Part shown: positions 23,501 to 35,065 of the stretch, piece by piece
Layout of the letters: each line of letters starts with the position of its first letter
Numbering within the stretch: the first letter of the stretch is position 1
DNA from: Eudorina sp. 2006-703-Eu-15
Taxonomy: Eukaryota; Chlorophyta; Chlorophyceae; Chlamydomonadales; Volvocaceae
NCBI GenBank assembly: GCA_003117195.1
Contig: BDSI01000108.1
Location: 318,614 to 382,613, forward strand
Length of the DNA: 64,000 bases
Reading direction: 5' to 3'
Position numbers and translations under genes: made by a program
The notes under the pieces: model-generated
What the model saw: only the letters and a program-made list of their open reading frames with translations
Database searches by the model: none
What the model was told of the DNA's origin: nothing

Positions 23501-26500
23501 CTGTCGCCGTTGGTGCCGGCGGCGCCGGGGCGCGAGCAGCGCGTCAGCAGCAGCTGGGAGGAGAGGGTGGTGATGCAGGTGAGGAGCTCGGCGCGGGCCT
23601 GGAGCGGTACCGGCGTGCTGGGCGAGGTCATCGCGGTGACTCCTGCAGGGCCGGTCAGGATAGATCAGATCAGGTCAGGTCAGTCAGATCAGAGTAGATC
23701 AGATCAGATCAGACCAGACCGACCGGGACCGACCGGACACAAGGAAGGTCACCACAGCGGTGGTGCGAGGGCGGGTGAAGCGGCCGGGGCACCATCCGCA
23801 GCAACAGGACCCAGGAGGGCCCGGAAGGCGATGACATCAGAGCGACTTCTTTGCGTGGCCTGCGCCGAGGGGCCTGAAAGCAGTGGTCATGGGGTTCCCG
23901 CCACTTCAGCGCTAATGAAACCCGCAAGCCGGCCGAGCCTGTCACAGGTCACTTAGATGCCGCCCGTACCCTTGTCCAGCGCTTCCAGGGTCTGCTGCCA
24001 CATGGTCCGGCTGACCAGGGGCCCCGAGCCGTGCGCTTGCAGCACCGTGGTGAGCAGGGCGGTGGAGGCCAGGCACAGCCCCTTGCGGCCGCTGGCGAGC
24101 AGCTCCCCGATGACCTGGGGGGCAGCAGCGCGGACCGGGGAGATGAAGGGGCGCAGGCGGGAGGGGGCACAGGAGGAGGACGGGACCAACGGCCGCAGCC
24201 CCGCGTTCAGGGGACGTTCAGGGTACTGGCACATGGGCGGGAGGTGAGAGGCCGCAGCGGGGTCTGGTTGCGCGCAGAGTGAGAGAAAGCACATGCGAAT
24301 GGGGCGGAAGGCCCACAGTTGACAGGCGGAACCCGACTTGGGGCGCACCCGCGAAGCATTCGGAGCGGCGGACGACCCTCTCCTTCGACGGACACGGCGC
24401 CGTCGCTGGTCCAGGCGAGGGGTATGGTAACTTGGTACTAGGTATACCCATAGTGAAGTCCAGGGGGGGGAGGGGCTACCCAGCACGCGCTTCACCGCGG
24501 CCCTCTTTGAGTCCCGAGCTCTGCGACCCGATCGGATCCGACCCCACCCCGCGCGGCTCGCCCCAAGCCGGCGGTTGCGCGGCGGCCTCCCCACCTGCAT
24601 GAGGTCCTCCCACGCCTTGGCCCAGACGTCCAGCCCGCTCAGCACGTGCATGTAGCTGCGCATCACCTTGGCCGCCCCGCCCAGCGCCAGCACCAGCGTC
24701 TCATCCCACTGCTTCTGCTCGCTGTTGCGGCTGTGGTGCACCAGCATCACCACCGGCCGCCCGCCTGTTGCGGACCAACCAACCAGGAGGGGGGTGGGGG
24801 TGGGGGTGGGGGTGGGGGTGGGCGGACCAACCAACCAGGGGCGGCGGAGCACACGCGATCAAAAGGTTTTTACGGTGGATCATCCTGCCCCTTCGCCAGA
24901 CCATGCTTTACAATCAATCTTTCCTTATGAAAGGGACTCGTCGCCGGACCCATTGCGGCCCCCGACCGGTAGGTAAGTGGACACCCTTCACCCCAGGGGA
25001 GAGAGAGAGAGAGACCTCCACGACGTTCAGCGGACCAGCCAACCAACCAACCAACCAACCACCCCTCCCTCCCTCCCCGCCCCCAGGTGTGCCCCGCCCT
25101 CCGCACCCTTCTCCTTGCCCAGCTCCACCGCGGCCGCCTCCTCCACCGAGCTGTTGGCCGCCACCCGGTGGATGGTGAGCAGCAGGTCGAACAGCAGCGA
25201 CCCGAACAGCTCCTGCCAGGTGGCGGAGGGGAACTTGCCGCCGTGGCTGCCCACCGCAAGAAACAGGGTGCGCACTGCGGCGTTGCGGGCCTGCGGGGCG
25301 GGGGCCGGTCGGGGTAGGGATCCGGGAGCAGTGGTGGTTGTGGTGGTTGTGGTGGCTGTGGTGGTTGTGGTGGGAGGGGGAGATGGCAATCGGCAATATG
25401 AGGCGAGGTAGCACATCGGCTGCGCTCCGTGATGGGGGGATCGGGGATTGCTGGCCGCATCGCGGGAGATGAATGAATCACACATGAATTTCGCTTCTCG
25501 CGACTCAGCGTTCTCTTACACACATACGACCACCAGAACACAAGAACAGAGACTCCGGCCTAGCTTCGCGCACCGAGCCCCCGCCCGCCCCCGGGCCCGG
25601 CGGCCCTGCTCCTCTCAGCACTCCCCCGCCCCGCCCCGCCCCGCCCCGCCCCGCCCCGCCCCGCCCCCGCAGTAGGTACCTCGGGCCGCGGGTCCACGGA
25701 CAGCGCCTTGAGGGACCTGAACGCGATCATCAGCATCGAGATGCTCTCCGCCTCGTCCAGGTCATGAAGGGGGTGCAGGCCACCGCCAACGCCACCACCG
25801 GCACCCGCCGCCGCAGCTGCCGCCGTCCCAGGTGGTGCCGCCTGCACCACCTGCACTTCCACCACCTGCTGGACAGCGGCGGTGGAGCCAGCGGCCGCCG
25901 GCTGCTGCGCGGGCGGGGTCTGCGGCGGCTGCGGCTGCGGCTGCGGCGGCTGGAGGGCCCAGGGCGAGCGCTCCGGGGAGGAGGCCGCCGGCAGGGAGGG
26001 CACCCCGCGGGCGAACGACAGCGCGGCGGCGAAGGCCGGCGACATTGGCTTCTCGCCGCTCGCCGTCGTGTCGCTGCCGTACATGAAGCTGCTGCTGCTG
26101 AAGGGGCTGGAGCCCGGGGCGGCGCTGTTGCCCGCGTAAGGCCCGGGCGACGGCACCGCCACCGCCTTGGATGACGCCAGCGGCGGCTGCGGCGGTGGCG
26201 GCGGCGGTGACCCGGTCACAGCCGCTGCCGGCGTCACAGCGGCGGGAGGCCCTGTCGTCGTCGTCGTCGTCGTCGGGGGACCAGCCGCCCCCGCAGCCGG
26301 TGGGAGCTGCTGCGGCTGCGGCTGCGGCGGCTGCACGTGCGGGTGCTGCGCGGCGCCTGCGGCCTTCGAGAAGGTGCCCCGGCTGCGGGCCAGGTGGTCG
26401 GTGACGTTCCAGAGCATGGTGATGGACGACAGCGACACGTTGAGGACCGTGTCCTGCGGCAGTGACACACACAGCGGCAGCGGCCGCGGCCGCGGCCGCG

Positions 26501-29500
26501 TCAGCAGCAGAGCGGCGACCAAGGCAGCAGCCGAGTGACGACCTGTCCTGTCCTGTCCTGTCCTGTCCTGTCCTGCTAGGGCAACACAGAAGACGTGCCC
26601 GCTCTTTCCGGGGAGCACCCATTCCTCTGCAACTGGGGCGAGACACACACGGGGTGGCGCCTGGGTCGCGAGCCTAACTCGACCCATGGCTGGGCGCTGG
26701 TTGGATGGATTCTCGCGGCACCACGGGTCAGCGGAGCTCGCAAAGACACTCCGCCCCACTCCGCCCCAACCCCGCCGGGCGGTGTGGGCTGTGGGGTTCA
26801 ACCAGCGCCACCCGACCCCACCCATCTCATCCCCACCCCCGCCCCCGCCCCCACCCCCTTGCGGCGGGCACCTGCGTGGCGAACTTGGCGATCACCTCCA
26901 GCGCCTTGGCCAGGTGCTCCTTGGGCAGCGAGAAGGACAGGTAGTCGGTGGCCAGCAGCTCCACCACCTGAGACAAGGTGCACAGCCATGCCACCGGCGG
27001 CACATCACGTCAGGGGCGGCTGGAGAAAAGGGCTGTGTCTGTCAGGACGCAGCCACACGCGGGCGGGGGGAGAGCCACACGTGCGCTCGGCCGGAGCAGA
27101 TCCGGGACTGACACGAGCCACACCTTCGACACGGCGACTACACACATCTCGTTGCGAAACCAGCTCGCCAAAGGATAGCGCTGTCTCGCCTCTCGCCTCT
27201 CCCGAGGCTGCACTACAGCCAACAAACCACGGCTGGCCCATCGTGCACCCAGCCAACATGTCGTGCCGCCGCCATGTCTTTCCCCCCCCCCCCACACCCC
27301 CTCCACCGCCGCCATCCACGGATCGGCCCAGACGGATGCCCCGGTGAATAGCCGTTGGTCACCCATGCGGCCCATAGCCTTGCCATCTCCGCAGCCTCAC
27401 AAGCATCTACCCATGGATGGATCACCGTGCCTACCGCTTCCTACGGCCCTCCCCCTCCCGCCCGCCTGGCCACCCCCCGCTCTCACCTGGTAGCCCAGCC
27501 GCACATCCGCGGCGCCCTGCCCCGCCCCGCCCCGCGGCACCGCGTCCAGCAGGCGCAGCATCGGCACCCAGCCCCGCGTCAGGCCGTCCCCGTGGTGCTG
27601 CAGCACGTGCAGCGCGATGCGCAGCAGCCCCCTCCGCACGTCGGGCGAGCGGCCGCCCTCCCGGTACAGCGAGTCCAGCGCCACCAGCAGCATGTGCTGC
27701 ACGTCCTCACGCTGGGCGGACTGCTGCACGCCGCGATTGGCGACCAGCGGGGTGCACGCGGCGGTGCTGGAGGTGCTGGCGGGGGCAGGGGCAGGGGCGG
27801 TTGCCGCCGTGGCGGTGGTGAGGCTGCTCGCGAAGGGCGAGGAGGCGGCGGCGGCGGCGGCGGCCTGGGGGCCCGGGAGATGGGGCGGCGGTCGGGAGAC
27901 GAGGTCGCTGGAGGGACGGGGTACGCCGGCGGCGGCGATGGTGCCGCCGTGACTGGCGCGCCACGAAGACGATGGTCCCGGCGACGGCGTCGCCGTCGAC
28001 GTGGCCTGCGCGGCGGCCGCGAGGGTGCCGGCGAGTGCGCCGCCGCTGCCGCTGACCCTTTTCGGGGTGATGCCGCCGACGGCGGTCGCGGGGGAGACCT
28101 GCCCGGATGGCAGGAGGCCGGGCAGCAGGGCCTTGCGCGCCGCGGCGGTGGCGAAGGCGGCCGTGGAGGAGGGCGACAGGGCGTCCTCCAGGCCGGGCAG
28201 CGGCGCCGTGAACTTGTCCGGCACGTGCAGGTCCGGGTTGAGTGCGCCGGTGATGGTGCGGTCCAGGGCGTCCACGGCGGCGGCTCGGACCTGCGGGGTG
28301 CGGGATGCGGGGCGCGGGGTTCGAACGCGCCATAGAGGAGTCATGCATGCAAAGTTCCAGAGGAGCGAATAAAAAATTCCTTTTTCCTGGCGCGTGGCGG
28401 CGGCGTCCCCTGCACTTGCCCGTAGCCCCTGGTACTGCTCAAACACACGACGGCCCGTGAGAGCATCGTCCCCCGGGACGCAGCCCTCGACGCGAAGTCA
28501 CGTAAGCCACCCGGCCGAGCGCGGCCCCTCCCACCTGCACGTTGTTGCTGGCCAGCACCTCCAGCACGTGTGCCAGGAAGATGCCCCACAGGTCCTGCAC
28601 CCGCCACAGGTTGTGCAGCAGCGTGTCAACCATCCGATTGAGAGCGCACAGCCGCACCGTGCCGGCGGGCGTGGCGGCCGCCGCCGCCGAGGAAACCCCC
28701 ATCGGCCCACCGCCGCCGCCGCCAACGCCGCCGCTGACCGGCAGCACGACGCCCCCGGAGCCGCTGCTGGGCAGCGCCAGCTGCGCGGCGGAGGCCGCCG
28801 TGCCTGCGGCCGCCGCGGCAGCGGCGGCGGCTCCGCCGCCGCCGCCGCTGGCGGCGCCGGCGGCGGAACCGCCGGCCAGCAGCCCGAGCCCCGCCAGAGT
28901 CCGGTGCGAGATGTCTGCGAGGGCGGACAGCAGAGAGACCACAGCCTCCGGGGACATGTGGTGTGTGTTCTCGAACAGCTGGTCGGCGGCGGAGGACAGG
29001 ATGCGGAGCTCGCGCTGCGCGGTGGTGGAGATGTCGTCGGCGCTGCCGTCGCCGGCGGCCGCAGGCCCCGGGGGGCCGGTGACCAGCGCCGCGGCGGCTG
29101 CGCCGGCGCCGGCGCCGCCGATGGGGACGCCGACGCCACCGCCCGCGGCGCCGGCGCTGGGGCCGGTGATGGGCATTGCGGTGGAGTTCATGGGCTGCAG
29201 CCCCAGGACGGCCTCCCCGTCATTGCCCGTCTCCTGCGGGGTCATGTCGTCGAACTTCATGTCGTCGAACAGAGGGGACTGGGAATGTGCTGCTCAGTGC
29301 TTACACCTCCCCCGCAGACACACAACCCAACTCAAGGACCTCAGGGTTCAGGGCTTGTTTCTTACTGGCACCACAACGCCTGACATCAGGTCTCTAGGGT
29401 CTCACCCTCCCACGCTCTGGCAGCAGCGCAGCATAACTACGTCTCCCAGTTTCCTACATCCTGCACCCTCCCATGCACCCACCCGGCACCCACCAGCAGG

Positions 29501-32500
29501 TACGCCGCCGTGGTGGTGTGCGGCGATGCCAGGATCCGGTCCAGCGCGTTGACCGCATCCACCACGTACAGCCAGCCGGTGCTGCCCAGCCCGTCCGCCA
29601 GGCGGTGCGCCAGGTTGAAGATGGCCCTCAGCGCCGCGATGTTGCGGGGGGTCAGCACCACCCGCACGGACGAGAGGGACCGCTCCACGAGGATGGCGGT
29701 CAGGAAGCCGGGGGCGGGGTGCGGACCCACAGCGGAGGAGGAGGAGGAGGCGGCCGTGCTGCCGCCGGCGGCCGCGGCGGCCGCCGTGAGGACCATGCGG
29801 CGCGAGCCGCTGGGGTGAGGGTGGGGGGCGCGCGACGAGATGCGGTTGATAGTGTTAGCAACGGTACGCTGACTGCTACAGCCAAATTACAATGGCCCGA
29901 TCAGCAGAGCGGGGCTACAGGCCCAGAAGGTTATAAAAGCAGGGCAGGCGGTCTGGGTTGGGGGCTGCGTGAGGCGGAATTGGAGCGGCCCAGCCTGATG
30001 TGGGTTGGATGACCTGGATTGGTCAGGAAGCTCTGGCATGGAAGGCCCGTGACGCAGGCTCGGATCGACCTCACTGGAATGCAGGAACACGCGCGCGAGC
30101 TCCTGCAATGAGTGAGTGCGAGCCTGTGTGAACAATCCTTTTTCCGGCATTGCAATTCCAGGAAGTTTGGCCTTCGATTACGCCTCCTAATTCGTGAGCA
30201 GAGAAGTCACCACAGTCCTGTGCCGCGATGGTGTAACCGGACCCGCGTTGCAAGATGCGGATGCGGGGCCCCGCACCCACCCACCCGCCGATGCTGCGGT
30301 CCTCCGAAGACGCGGCTGCCCCGCTGCTGCTGCTGCTCGGCCCCGCCGCCGCTGACGTCCCCGCCGCCAGCGCCGCCGCATCGTCCTCGCCGGGCGGCAG
30401 CAGCGTGTGCGCACACAGCGCGTGCAGCAGCGCGTCGCGGGCGTCCCTCACCCCGAGTGCGCCAGCGCTGTAGGTGATACCCTGGGGCCATGATGTGGGT
30501 CGAGTGTATTGAGGCGGGGCAATGGATCGCAGCGTCGATGGGGGGGTTCCCTTAAGATGCCTTTTGGAGTGCCCGGGGGCGTGGAGATGAGTTCGCGGGC
30601 TGTATGCTGCCCGTGCACGTTTCGCTTGTTGTGGACACTGGAACTTAGCAGGGGCTCGGCGAACCCCACTCATTCCGGGTAAGTATACCGATTCAACCCC
30701 CACCCATTCCAAGCCTGCCGACCCCTAGGGGCCCCCGACTCTGACCGTTTGCCTGCGCTCCGAAACCCGGGTCCCGAGACCAGCTCACCTGCATGCCCCT
30801 CACCAGCAGCCCCACGAGCACCTCGTGCCCTGCCCGCGCCAGCAGCGTGTTGTACACACCCAGCACGCAGCGCCACAGCTCCGAGACCAAACCCGCCACA
30901 GCCGCGACCTTCACGTCGGGTGTGTCCCGCGCGATCACTGCAGCACGGACAGCGCAGCACCCGAGTCGATTGCGGCGCGGAAAGAAGCGCTTCCTACAGA
31001 GGAAGAGGCTCGCTCGCAAAGGAAGGTTCGCAAGGCTGGCGATGCTAAAGAAAATGAACCAGTCCGTCTCTGCGACACTCGGAAGGCTGAGGGACGCGCG
31101 CAAACGCCGCGTTCTTGTAGCCCTGCCTCGGTGCCCCTCGTTTCGCCCTGCGCCCTCCCTCCGCCCAGCCGTTGACTCTCCCGGCAGCCCTTCCCGCCCT
31201 CACGTTTAGGCGACGGCATCCCCGGCTCCGCGGGCACCACCACCACGTCCGTGAGCGCCTCCGTGGACGCCACCATGGCCAGCACGCACTCCAGGGCCAG
31301 GTGGGCGATCACCACCTCGCTGCCGTGGGCCAGGTTGGCCCCGAACGCCTCTGTCTCCTGAGGGGACAAGACATGCAACCCACCGGGGAATGCCGAAGGC
31401 ACGGGTGCTTGCTAGTTGCTACCGCCCGACTGTGTGCGGTTCGTCAGGTTTTAGGGCATGTAAGCAAGCGAGGGACGACGTCCCGTGCCTAAAGCCTTCT
31501 CGCCGGCGATGCACAGCCCATTTGTCGCCCGCGTACGTTGAGGTATACGTAGGGATACCGCTGGCGGGCCCGCTCGGTCACACGCTCCGTCATGACGGGA
31601 CCCCGTCCTCACCTGAACCGAGTCCCGGGCCCCCATGGCTCTCTGCAGGTACAGGTTGCCCAAGGCCGCCACCACATCGTCCTCGGGGGTTTCAATGGAC
31701 GTCCGCACGTACCACCGCAGCGCGTCATTCAAGGACTGCACGACAATGGACAGCACGCCGCTGCCGCCGCCGCCGCCGCCGCCGCCGCCGCTGCCAGCGG
31801 TGACGCCTGCTCCGCCGTTGGACTCTCGACCGGTGGCCGCGGTCGGCAGCGTCATGTAATACAGCCTGGCAAGGGCGGGCGACCGCAACCCTTGTAGAAC
31901 ACTGGAGGTTTACCTAGCCGGGCCCGGCTGCCATGTTATGAGGCTAGGTATTTGGAGGATCTCCCTAATCTGGGTCGCATCCCTTTAAAGCCAAGCCTCA
32001 TCCGGCTGCTTGCCGCACCCCAGCTATCCATTACCATCTCTTTGTTCCCTGCCATTTTGTGAAGCCAGCCACCCACCGCCCCCTCCATCTTTATTTCCAC
32101 GCTAGCCTGCGCTCATTCCCGCTCCTCCCACGCCTGCCACACTGCCGATTGCCGTACCCATACCGCCCGTCCCGTCCCGTCCCGTCCCAGCGAAGCTCAG
32201 GTATCCCCAGCTCTCAGCCAACCACCCCACCGGTACAACAGCGACGGGTCCGCTAGCAATGGCCGCAGCGCCTGCAGCACCATGAAGCGCTGCCACCGCT
32301 GCGCCGCGCCCTGCCTGCCCACGCTGCCCGCCGTCTCCGCCAGCCGCACCACCATGCCCGCCGCGCGCTCGGGCGCCAGGTCGTGGTGGCGGCGGATCAG
32401 CGCCGCGGCGCAGCGCACCACGAGGCGGCAGTCCAGCGCGTCATTGGGGTCCACCAGCCGGTCACAGGCGCTGTCCAGCAGACTGCTCACGGCGGGCGCC

Positions 32501-34611
32501 ACCTGCGAGTGTGGTCAATCAAGGGACGCCGCGGATAGATTTCTAGCGCGCGGTGATACGGATTGGACCGAGCAGGTCCAGCCTGCGCAGGTCCTGCCTG
32601 ACGAGTGGATAGCAGAGGAAAAAAGGTGAAGACGGTGGGCGCGGTCATATGACCCAGGTACTCAGCGCACCGCAAGACTGTGCTGCAATGGAATGGCCGC
32701 CGGTCCACCAGCCCCGGGTGATCCCACCCACACCCGCACCTTGACGGTGACACACTGCGCCAGCCCGGCCAGCCGGTGGATGGTCGCCGCCCGCTGCAGC
32801 AGCACCGCCTCCAGCGTCTCCAGCAGGAAGGTCCGATCAACCCGGTTGCTGCTGTTCTTCTGCTGAAGCTGTATCCATCCCAGCTCCTTGCCTGCGACCC
32901 GGGGGCGCGGGAACGGCCATGAATCCCAGATGCCTCGGGTGCCGGGCTCGTCGCGCACATCATCATACCCCTGCTTCTAACAATTGCTCGCCATACCATG
33001 AGTGGAATAAGAATTCGCGCGCCATTCCGGTTACCCAGGGCCCTGTGAATTCCTTCCGTTTAAGCCCGGACCTCCCAAAGCCGTGCGACTACCACCCAGC
33101 CCGGTCAACGGCAGGTTGTGTCATCCACACGCACCTTCCCTGGCGCCCAGCCAGCCCATCATCTCCTCCAGCAGCAGCACGGGCACGACCTCCCTGCCAG
33201 GCGGCCCAGCGCCATCGCCGCTAGTCGTCACAGGCGGACCCGGGCTGTTGGCGCCGCCCGCGGAGTATCCGCTCCGCAACGGCGTCGATATAGAGGTCCG
33301 GGGCGAGGACCCCAACGACGCGGTTCCAGCTGCCGAGGTCTGGCCGTCCCCGGCTCGACCGACCAGTATTGCGTGGTCAAATATCAGGGCCACAGCCTGC
33401 AAGCCAGCCGGTTGAAAGATAGGAGGTGAAGCTGCGTTGCGGACTACGGCAATGCACGGACCCAACCCAGTCGAATGTTAATTTATCGAACCTAGCACCC
33501 CATTCACCACATCGCACTCCATGGCGAAGCCAAATCGTGTGCACCACGAAAACTGTCCGGAGTTCGGACTTCGTTGCCCCATGCGTGCAACTTGCCAAGC
33601 CTTGGGTACCCATGCTGCTTAATGTTCTTGGAATTCATGACTATGTTACGCACCTGCCGGATGGTGGCCGCAGCAGTGCTGTGAACGGCGAAATTGGACT
33701 TGTTGTTGACGTACAGGCGGAAAGTAAGCGACAGCAATTGCTGGATGGCATCCTGTCATGTGATTGCAGGAGGGCGAGATGAAGGGATTCTCGAACGCGT
33801 CCAGGGCAATGAATGTCCGGCCGGTTCGCAGGCAAAGGCTGCAGGACGTGCGGTTATCCATAGGTGTAACCCACAAGTGCAGCGCGTTCATTTCCCGTGT
33901 TAATGTTTCCTTGCGCTTTGCTATCATAGAAGGCTCTGCTGATAGGCAACTGCTGCACTATGGCCCTGAAAGTCCATGCCGCCATGAGGCGTCCCGTCCA
34001 AGTAACGGCAACACAAGTGCCCCATACCTGCTCGTCAGCAAAGCTTGGGCTTTGAATTATGGTTAGGCTGGCCTGGAGAATGCGGAGCTTAACACTTTCA
34101 TCGTTCAGCCGCTCAGCCTGCGCATGGCCGGGTCGGCAACGGGTTATCAGCCTTCGGAACAAGGTGCCCCGTGCCAACCCACGACATACACACCGCGTGG
34201 AGGGCCTTAATGATTTCGCAGCGCCCCCGAATCGAGACAGCGTCATTAGCTAATAGCTTCTGGAAGGCGCTGATACCGATGCAAGCGAGCTTTGCATACT
34301 TCGTCTCGCACGCAAGCGCGAAAGGCGCGAGGATCTCCTGCACGGGACGGAAGTCGTCGAATCAAGCTACTCACGAAACCCGCAGTAAATTGCTGTCAAC
34401 CAACCAGTGCCTGTTGAACTCCCGAGAGTCCACCGTGCTCCACCGTCCGGACTTTCTGCAAGGCGCGCTCCGTCGCATCCTTTACAGCAGGCAAGTCCGA
34501 GTGATGCAGGATACCCATCAAGTTCGTCATAGGCCCCTCCGCCTTCTTAGCCTCAGCTGCTAACAGCTTCAGGTCGGTCTCGACGACCGTGAGAACAACG
34601 TCTGCTGCCAT
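18972..34611 (-). CDS. MON2: MON2-like Golgi/endosome trafficking scaffold
   Basis: Twenty-five minus-strand exons with matching phases give about 2655 residues: 34611-34405, 34337-34194, 34117-34028, 33752-33654, 33396-33135, 32891-32740, 32502-32231, 31865-31613, 31357-31204, 30937-30789, 30481-30285, 29809-29494, 29278-28535, 28290-27487, 26967-26872, 26453-25680, 25290-25107, 24764-24595, 24114-23970, 23642-23197, 22846-22520, 22278-22024, 21772-21425, 20902-20648 and 20096-18972. Family signatures include an N-terminal DCB-like helix (ETDLKLLAAEAKKAE, ACIGISAFQKLL), STAAATIRQ, LNVSLSSITMLWNVTDHLA, VDPRPEARNAAVRTLF and MLVHHSRNSEQKQWDETL. MON2 proteins are relatives of large Arf-GEFs that lack the Sec7 catalytic domain and act with Dopey and flippases at the trans-Golgi/endosome; no Sec7 domain is seen here either. 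Much longer than animal MON2 (about 1700) because of Ala/Gly/Ser/Pro/Gln-rich inserts, notably in the exons at 25680-26453, 27487-28290, 28535-29278 and the last exon. Exon 1's GTTGGT donor is the weakest junction. Confidence 0.92.
20534..20569. repeat. (GGCA)n microsatellite
   Basis: About nine GGCA units in the last intron of MON2 (20097-20647). Simple-sequence tract with no coding role. Confidence 0.9.
23649..23721. repeat. Degenerate GATCA/GGTCA simple repeat
   Basis: A run of GATCA, GGTCA and GACCA pentamers follows the acceptor side of the MON2 intron between exons 23970 and 23642. It reads as an imperfect pentanucleotide repeat. Confidence 0.8.
24788..24823. repeat. G-rich (GGGGGT)n tract in a MON2 intron
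   Basis: Five or six units of GGGGGT lie just upstream (minus sense) of the exon 24764-24595 acceptor, giving a C-rich polypyrimidine tract on the transcribed strand. The plus strand could form a G-quadruplex. Confidence 0.8.
25321..25376. repeat. GTGGTTGTGGT simple repeat
   Basis: Purine/T-rich GTGGTTGTGG repeats precede the exon 25290-25107 acceptor in minus sense, where they read as a pyrimidine-rich CCACAA tract. Confidence 0.8.
25625..25668. repeat. (CCCCG)n repeat at a MON2 donor
   Basis: About eight CCCCG units start about ten bases beyond the GTACCT donor of the exon 26453-25680. Intronic microsatellite. Confidence 0.85.
26541..26576. repeat. (CCTGT)n microsatellite
   Basis: About seven CCTGT/GTCCT units in the MON2 intron upstream of exon 26453-25680 in minus sense. 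Confidence 0.85.
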
Positions 34612-35065
34612 CTTCCTCCGTGTGAGCAAATTAGCTCTTGATTACCTAGAGGATCTACCCCATCTTAGACCTAATAACATGACATCAGGCAGAAACAGGG
34701 ACGAAAGAAGACCTGGTCGTCTTCGGAGCTCGTCGTATACTAACGGTGAGAAAATGAGAAACTGGAGCACCGTCATCAAGGTCCAACCTAACGTACACAA
34801 ATTAAAACTGCGGAATTGCGTTGGTCCACAATGGAAGGAAAGACAGCTGCGTACATTGTGTGCGAAGTCGCAGGGCGTCGGAACTACGTCGCCCCTGCCC
34901 GAAGGCGATCGAACGGGACCCGCACAACGTATGGGTAGCGACCCCATCTATAACAATTACGTTGCATATGCACAATACGCAGTTTTTGCGGCGCTTTTTG
35001 CGCTATGCTGGTCTGAAAGTCGTCAAGTAGGGACAAGCTACCCACGCCAGCGCCTGCCAGCGCCA
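34612..35065. other. Short spacer between tandem minus-strand genes
   Basis: These 454 bases separate the phosphatase stop codon (35066) from the MON2 ATG (34611). The stretch must include the phosphatase 3' untranslated region and the MON2 promoter/leader. It is AT-richer than the neighbouring exons. No coding signal was seen. Confidence 0.5.

Noticed and set aside
20534..26576. Clustered short repeats as a CRISPR-like array
   Set aside because: Each tract is a different simple-sequence microsatellite without unique spacers, in the introns of a eukaryotic gene.
28300..28345. GGTTCGAAC resembling a tRNA T-loop
   Set aside because: No matching acceptor, D or anticodon arms can be folded around it. 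It lies at an intron edge of MON2. Similar motifs near 1745 and 9745 also fail.
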